Shown here piece after piece: positions 60,603 through 64,000 of a stretch of 64,000 bases of DNA. Each line of letters starts with the position of its first letter. Position 1 is the stretch's first letter. The translations under genes and the position numbers were made by a program. The notes beneath the pieces were generated by a model. That model saw nothing but the letters and a program-made list of their open reading frames with translations. It made no database searches and was not told the DNA's origin. This DNA is from VRUE01 sp963745915 (GTDB taxonomy: Bacteria > Actinomycetota > Thermoleophilia > Solirubrobacterales > 70-9). The DNA lies in NCBI GenBank assembly GCA_963745915.1, contig CAVUZA010000001.1:1-64000 (forward strand), written 5' to 3'.

Positions 60603-61705
60603 CACCACTCCCGGAAGCGGGTCTCGATCAGCGTGTCCTCCGCCCGCGGGTCGAGCGGCTCGGTGCGGCCGCCGCCGAGCAGGAGCGGGGCGACGAAGAC
60701 GCGCGCCTCGTCGACCTGGCCGGCGGCGGCGAAGGCGGCGGCCAGGGTGCGGCCCCCCTCGAGCAAGAGGCTGGTGAGGCCGCGGCGGCCGAGCTCGGCG
60801 AGGGCGGCCTCGACCCCGTCGGCGACCAGCACCTCCGCCCCGGCGTCGCGCAGGGGCGCGGCGTCGGCCTCGGGCGCGACGACGACGAGCAGCGGCGACT
60901 CGTCCAGCGTCGCCAGCAGCCGCGAGTCGAGCGGCGTCCGCGCCCGGCGGTCGAAAACCACCCGCAGCGGCTGCCGCACCCCCGTCCCCCCCGTTCCGGT
61001 GCGCTTTTTGCTCTCCATAGGTACATAAGGCGCACCGGAAGCTTCGGGGCGGGCGGTTAGCAGCGGGTCGTCGGCGAGGACGGTGCCGATGCCGACCGCG
61101 ATCGCGTCGGATTCGGCGCGCCAGCGATGGACCAGCTCGCGGCTGGGCTCGCCGGAGATCCAGGGCGAGTCGCCCGGCGCGGTGGCGGTCTCGCCGTCGA
61201 GCGAGATCGCCAGCTTCAGCGTCACCAGCGGCAGGCCGGTGCGGGCGTGCTTGCGGAAGGGCTGGTTGAGCAGCCGCGCGGCGCTCGCCTCCTCGCCCGC
61301 GGCCAGCTCGACCGCGACGCCGCCGTCGCGGAGGATGCCCGGTCCGCGGCCGGACGCCTTCTCGCTGGGGTCGTCGGAGGCGACCACGACGCGGGCGACG
61401 CCGGCCTCGAGCAGCGCCTCGGTGCAGGGCGGCTGGCGGCCGCTGTGGGCGCAGGGCTCGAGCGTCACGTAGATCGTCGCCCCGGCCGGGTCCGCGCCGC
61501 GCGCAGCGCAGTCGGCCAGCGCCGCGCGCTCGGCGTGCAGGCCGCCGAGCTCGGTGTGCCAGCCCTCGCCGATCGTCTCGCCGTCGCGGACGAGGACGGC
61601 GCCGACCAGGGGGTTGGGGCTGACCCGTCCCCGGCCGCGCTCGGCCAGCTCGAGCGCCCGCTGGAGATGCTCCCGATCAGTGCCTGTGAGCTGGGGATTC
61701 ATCAT
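60602..61705 (-). CDS. ribD: bifunctional riboflavin deaminase/reductase RibD
   Basis: 367 aa from the ATG at 61705 (61702 and TTG 61720 are alternatives). Deaminase zinc site: LGGLHAERAALADCAARG and LEPCAHSGRQPPCTEALLEA; reductase domain from about 150 (LKLAISLDGETATAPGDSPW, LLLEGGRTLAAAFAAAG). Between about 225 and 243 an extra segment (PYVPMESKKRTGTGGTG) is encoded by a palindrome. No clear RBS; leaderless start likely. Confidence 0.93.
   Translation of the reverse strand: MMNPQLTGTDREHLQRALELAERGRGRVSPNPLVGAVLVRDGETIGEGWHTELGGLHAERAALADCAARGADPAGATIYVTLEPCAHSGRQPPCTEALLEAGVARVVVASDDPSEKASGRGPGILRDGGVAVELAAGEEASAARLLNQPFRKHARTGLPLVTLKLAISLDGETATAPGDSPWISGEPSRELVHRWRAESDAIAVGIGTVLADDPLLTARPEASGAPYVPMESKKRTGTGGTGVRQPLRVVFDRRARTPLDSRLLATLDESPLLVVVAPEADAAPLRDAGAEVLVADGVEAALAELGRRGLTSLLLEGGRTLAAAFAAAGQVDEARVFVAPLLLGGGRTEPLDPRAEDTLIETRFREW
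60994..61040. repeat. inverted repeat inside ribD
   Basis: TTCCGGTGCGC (60994-61004) and GCGCACCGGAA (61030-61040), 11 bp perfect, around a 25-nt AT-rich centre. It encodes residues PYVPMESKKRTGTGG, which are not part of the usual RibD fold, and keeps the frame. Confidence 0.65.
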
Positions 61706-61720
61706 TGACTGACGAGTCAA
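61705..61720. promoter_or_regulatory. palindrome at the start of ribD
   Basis: TTGACT-GACG-AGTCAA, a 6-bp inverted repeat touching the ribD ATG within the 69-bp gap to the divergent glycosyltransferase. It could be an operator. The gap is far too small for an FMN riboswitch. Confidence 0.4.
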
Positions 61721-61774
61721 TCAACAGCAGTCTACTGCCGCGCCGACTTCGGCTCCGGATACTCTGGCCGCGCG

Positions 61775-62761
61775 ATGAAGCTGATCGTCCAGATCCCCTG
61801 CCTCGACGAGGAGGCGACGCTGCCGGCGACGATCGCCGACATCCCGCGCCAGATCGACGGCGTCGAGGAGGTCGAGCTGCTGGTCGTCGACGACGGCTCG
61901 ACCGACCGCACGGTCGAGGTCGCCCGCGCCCACGGGGTCGAGCACGTCGTCCGCCTGACCAACAACAAGGGCCTGGCGGCCGGCTTCCAGGCCGGGCTCG
62001 ACGCCTGCCTGAAGCTGGGCGCCGACCTGATCGTCAACACCGACGCCGACAACCAGTACCGCGGCGCCGACATCCCCAAGCTGCTGGCGCCGATCCTCGC
62101 CGGCGAGGCCGACATGGTCGTCGGCGACCGCCGGGTCGGGCAGATCGAGCACTTCTCGGGCGCCAAGAAAGGGCTGCAGAAGATCGGCAGCCGGGTGGTC
62201 AACCGCCTCGCCGGCACCGCGGTCGAGGACACGACCTCCGGCTTCCGCGCCTACAACCGCGAGGCCGCCCTCGGGCTGCTCGTCGTCGACAACTTCACCT
62301 ACACGCTGGAGAGCCTGATCCAGGCCGGCAAGATGCTGGTCGCCGTCGACCAGGTCGAGGTCGGCACCAACCCGCAGACCCGCGAGTCGCGGCTCTTCGA
62401 CACGACCGGCGGCTACGTACGCCGCAACGCGCTCTCGATCGTGCGCATCTACGCCCGCTACGAGCCGCTGCGCGTCTTCGCCAGCGCCGGCCTGCTCGTC
62501 GGCCTGCTCGCCCTCGCCGCCTGGGCCCCCTTCCTGCTCGACTGGGTGCTGAACGGCGACAGCAGCGGCCACCTGCAGTCGCTGATCCTCGGCGCCGTGC
62601 TCTTCATCGCCGCGATCCAGCTCCTCGCCCTGGGAGTGATCGGCGACCTGCTCGCCGGCCAGCGGGTGATGACCCAGCGCGTCTTCGAGCGCGTGCGCCG
62701 GGTCGAGCTGGCGCTCGACGTGCCGCCCTCCCACTACGAGCGCGGCGCCGGCGAGCGGTGA
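61775..62761 (+). CDS. family 2 glycosyltransferase with C-terminal membrane segments
   Basis: 328 aa. GT-A fold: VQIPCLDEEATLPATIADIP, LLVVDDGSTDRTVEVARAHG, GLAAGFQAGLDACLKLGADL, then DXD-like VNTDADNQYRGADI. Two TMs at about 232-250 and 270-292 (LLVGLLALAAWAPFLLDWVL) anchor it. Resembles polyprenyl-phosphate sugar transferases. Its stop overlaps the flippase GTG (GTGA), so both act together, probably on surface polysaccharide. Confidence 0.9.
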   Translation: MKLIVQIPCLDEEATLPATIADIPRQIDGVEEVELLVVDDGSTDRTVEVARAHGVEHVVRLTNNKGLAAGFQAGLDACLKLGADLIVNTDADNQYRGADIPKLLAPILAGEADMVVGDRRVGQIEHFSGAKKGLQKIGSRVVNRLAGTAVEDTTSGFRAYNREAALGLLVVDNFTYTLESLIQAGKMLVAVDQVEVGTNPQTRESRLFDTTGGYVRRNALSIVRIYARYEPLRVFASAGLLVGLLALAAWAPFLLDWVLNGDSSGHLQSLILGAVLFIAAIQLLALGVIGDLLAGQRVMTQRVFERVRRVELALDVPPSHYERGAGER

Positions 62762-64000
62762 TCGGGCGGGCGCGCAAGCTGCTGGGCGCCGGCCGCGGCG
62801 CCCAGCCCGGCGCTGGCTCGGCGAGCGCCGAGTACGGGCGCACGGCGAGCTTCCTCGCGGTCGGCGTCGGCCTCACCGGGGCGATCACCTACGTCTACTT
62901 CTTCGTCGCCTCGCACGTGCTCTCCGAAGTCGACTACGGCCAGATCGCGGTGCTCTGGTCGGCGGTCTTCATCACCATCTCGACCCTCTACCGGCCGGTC
63001 GAACAGCTGCTCTCCCGCCACGTCTCCGAGCACCTGGCGCGGGGCGAGGAGATCGCCGGCACGACCCGCAACGCGGCGACGATCCAGCTCGGCCTGGCGC
63101 TGCTCTTCGCGGTCGCCGCCCTCGCCCTGCGCGGCCCGATCCAGGACGGCCTGCTGGAGGGCAACGAAACCCTCTACTGGGTCTACTTCTCCGCCGTCCT
63201 CTTCTACGCCGCCAGCTACTTCGCCCGCGGCTTCCTCGCCGGGGTCAAGCGCTTCGGCCTGTTCACGGCGCTGATCCTCTCGGAGTCCTGCTTCCGCACC
63301 CTGTTCGCGGTGCTGGTCGCGGTCAGCCTGCTCAGCGGCCAGTCCTGGGTCGCGGTCGGGATCGTCGCCGCCCCCTCGCTGAGCCTGATGGTGGTGCCGC
63401 TCGCCTTCGCCCGCCGCGCCCGCCAGGCGCCGCCGCCGGCCGCGGCGGCCAAGCCGGGCGCCTCGGTCTCGGTCGCCCACGGCAGCGGCTTCGCCGCCGC
63501 GGTGCTGGTCGTGATGTTCAGCGAACAGGCCTTCCTCAACGCCGGGCCGCTGGTCGTCCGCGCCCTCGACGGCGCCGCCGCCGCCGGCTTCATCTTCAAC
63601 GTGCTGATGCTGGCGCGGGCGCCGCTGCAGCTCTTCCAGGCGGTCTCGACCAGCATCCTCCCCCACCTCACCAGCCTGCACACCAGCGAGGAGCCCGGCA
63701 GCGAGGTCGAGTTCCACCGCTCGGTGCGCGGCGTGCTGCTCGGCATCGCCGCCTTCACCGCGGTGATGGCGCTGGCGATCCTGCTCGCCGGCCCGCAGCT
63801 GATGCAGCTCGCCTTCAGCGACAAGTTCGAATACGACCGGGCGGGCCTGCTGATCGTCGCCGCCGGCACCGGCCTCTACCTCTCCTCGGTCACCGTCAAC
63901 CAGGCCTGCGTCGCCCAGGGCCAGGTGCGGCGCGCCGCCGCCCGCTGGATCGGCTGCGCGGCGCTGTTCATCGGCTGGAACTTCGTGCCCCTGGTCAGCG
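62758..64000 (+). CDS. polysaccharide flippase-like membrane protein (runs off the right edge)
   Basis: At least 414 aa from the GTG at 62758, no stop in the window. Repeated TM segments (SFLAVGVGLTGAITYVYFFV, ALLFAVAALAL, VAVGIVAAPSLSLMVVPLAF, GVLLGIAAFTAVMALAILLA, RWIGCAALFIGWNFVPL) with LLSRHVSEHLARGEE and STSILPHLTSLHTSEEP between them match the MVF/PST flippase superfamily. Would move lipid-linked glycans across the membrane. Coupled to the GT2 gene. Confidence 0.85.
   Translation, partial: MIGRARKLLGAGRGAQPGAGSASAEYGRTASFLAVGVGLTGAITYVYFFVASHVLSEVDYGQIAVLWSAVFITISTLYRPVEQLLSRHVSEHLARGEEIAGTTRNAATIQLGLALLFAVAALALRGPIQDGLLEGNETLYWVYFSAVLFYAASYFARGFLAGVKRFGLFTALILSESCFRTLFAVLVAVSLLSGQSWVAVGIVAAPSLSLMVVPLAFARRARQAPPPAAAAKPGASVSVAHGSGFAAAVLVVMFSEQAFLNAGPLVVRALDGAAAAGFIFNVLMLARAPLQLFQAVSTSILPHLTSLHTSEEPGSEVEFHRSVRGVLLGIAAFTAVMALAILLAGPQLMQLAFSDKFEYDRAGLLIVAAGTGLYLSSVTVNQACVAQGQVRRAAARWIGCAALFIGWNFVPLVS

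Noticed and set aside
61706..61774. FMN riboswitch before ribD
   Set aside because: Only 69 bp are available and no RFN-type helices or conserved loop bases are visible.

Overview
The window is a GC-rich chromosomal segment of an actinobacterium. Its core gene order (rpmB, fakA-like, recG, rsmD, coaD, then DUF177, rpmF, plsX, acpP, rnc, smc, ftsY, ffh, rpsP, khpA, trmD, rplS, lepB, rnhB, comM, dprA), a WhiG-type sigma factor, frequent GTG starts, 1-4 nt gene overlaps and low-complexity membrane proteins ending in EFGL suggest the Thermoleophilia/Solirubrobacterales branch. That placement is an inference from family knowledge; no database search was made.

Layout. 1-13.1 kb is accessory: a frameshifted TcpC-like conjugation gene, an ArsR regulator, a sigma-factor / surface-protein locus (1.3-6.0 kb) with two copies of a structured leader, a MazEF pair, GIY-YIG, deazaflavin oxidoreductase, tyrosine integrase, GNAT-like and RusA-like genes, and a five-gene operon of overlapping small regulators. 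It stops at the 3' end of a tRNA-Gly(GCC) gene, as expected for an integrated element. 13.3-29 kb holds rnhA, an EF-G paralogue, whiG, xerC, an L,D-transpeptidase, hydrolases, ilvD, thiD, dprA and comM. 29.5-46.9 kb is the translation/secretion/lipid/chromosome block, mostly on the minus strand; a wax-ester/DGAT-type acyltransferase sits between smc and ftsY. 47-51 kb is one large secreted protein gene of lower GC with an internal 813-bp direct duplication. 51-57 kb has a FakA-like kinase, an MMPL transporter, several small regulators and two tiny ORFs. 57.4-61.7 kb has a Phd/VapC pair and the complete riboflavin operon ribD-ribE-ribAB-ribH. The right edge starts an envelope glycan locus (GT2 glycosyltransferase and a flippase running off the end).

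Most notable: (i) a 76-78 bp palindromic element present three times (16397, 41885, 43044), with compensatory stem changes and a conserved bulge and tetraloop, placed at gene 3' ends; (ii) two 19-codon ORFs with strong, near-identical ribosome-binding sites, each divergent from a DNA-binding regulator (55.8-57.1 kb); (iii) a sigma-factor locus whose members share C-terminal EFGL tags and a duplicated leader; (iv) an SMC with no recognisable hinge; (v) a five-gene operon in which every junction is a 4-nt overlap.

Caution: eleven reading-frame breaks were found, in otherwise conserved genes, and every one is repaired by removing a single base. This one-directional pattern looks like insertion errors in the sequence. 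Broken genes are therefore annotated as probably intact, and the apparent ACP-RNase III fusion should be read with the same doubt.
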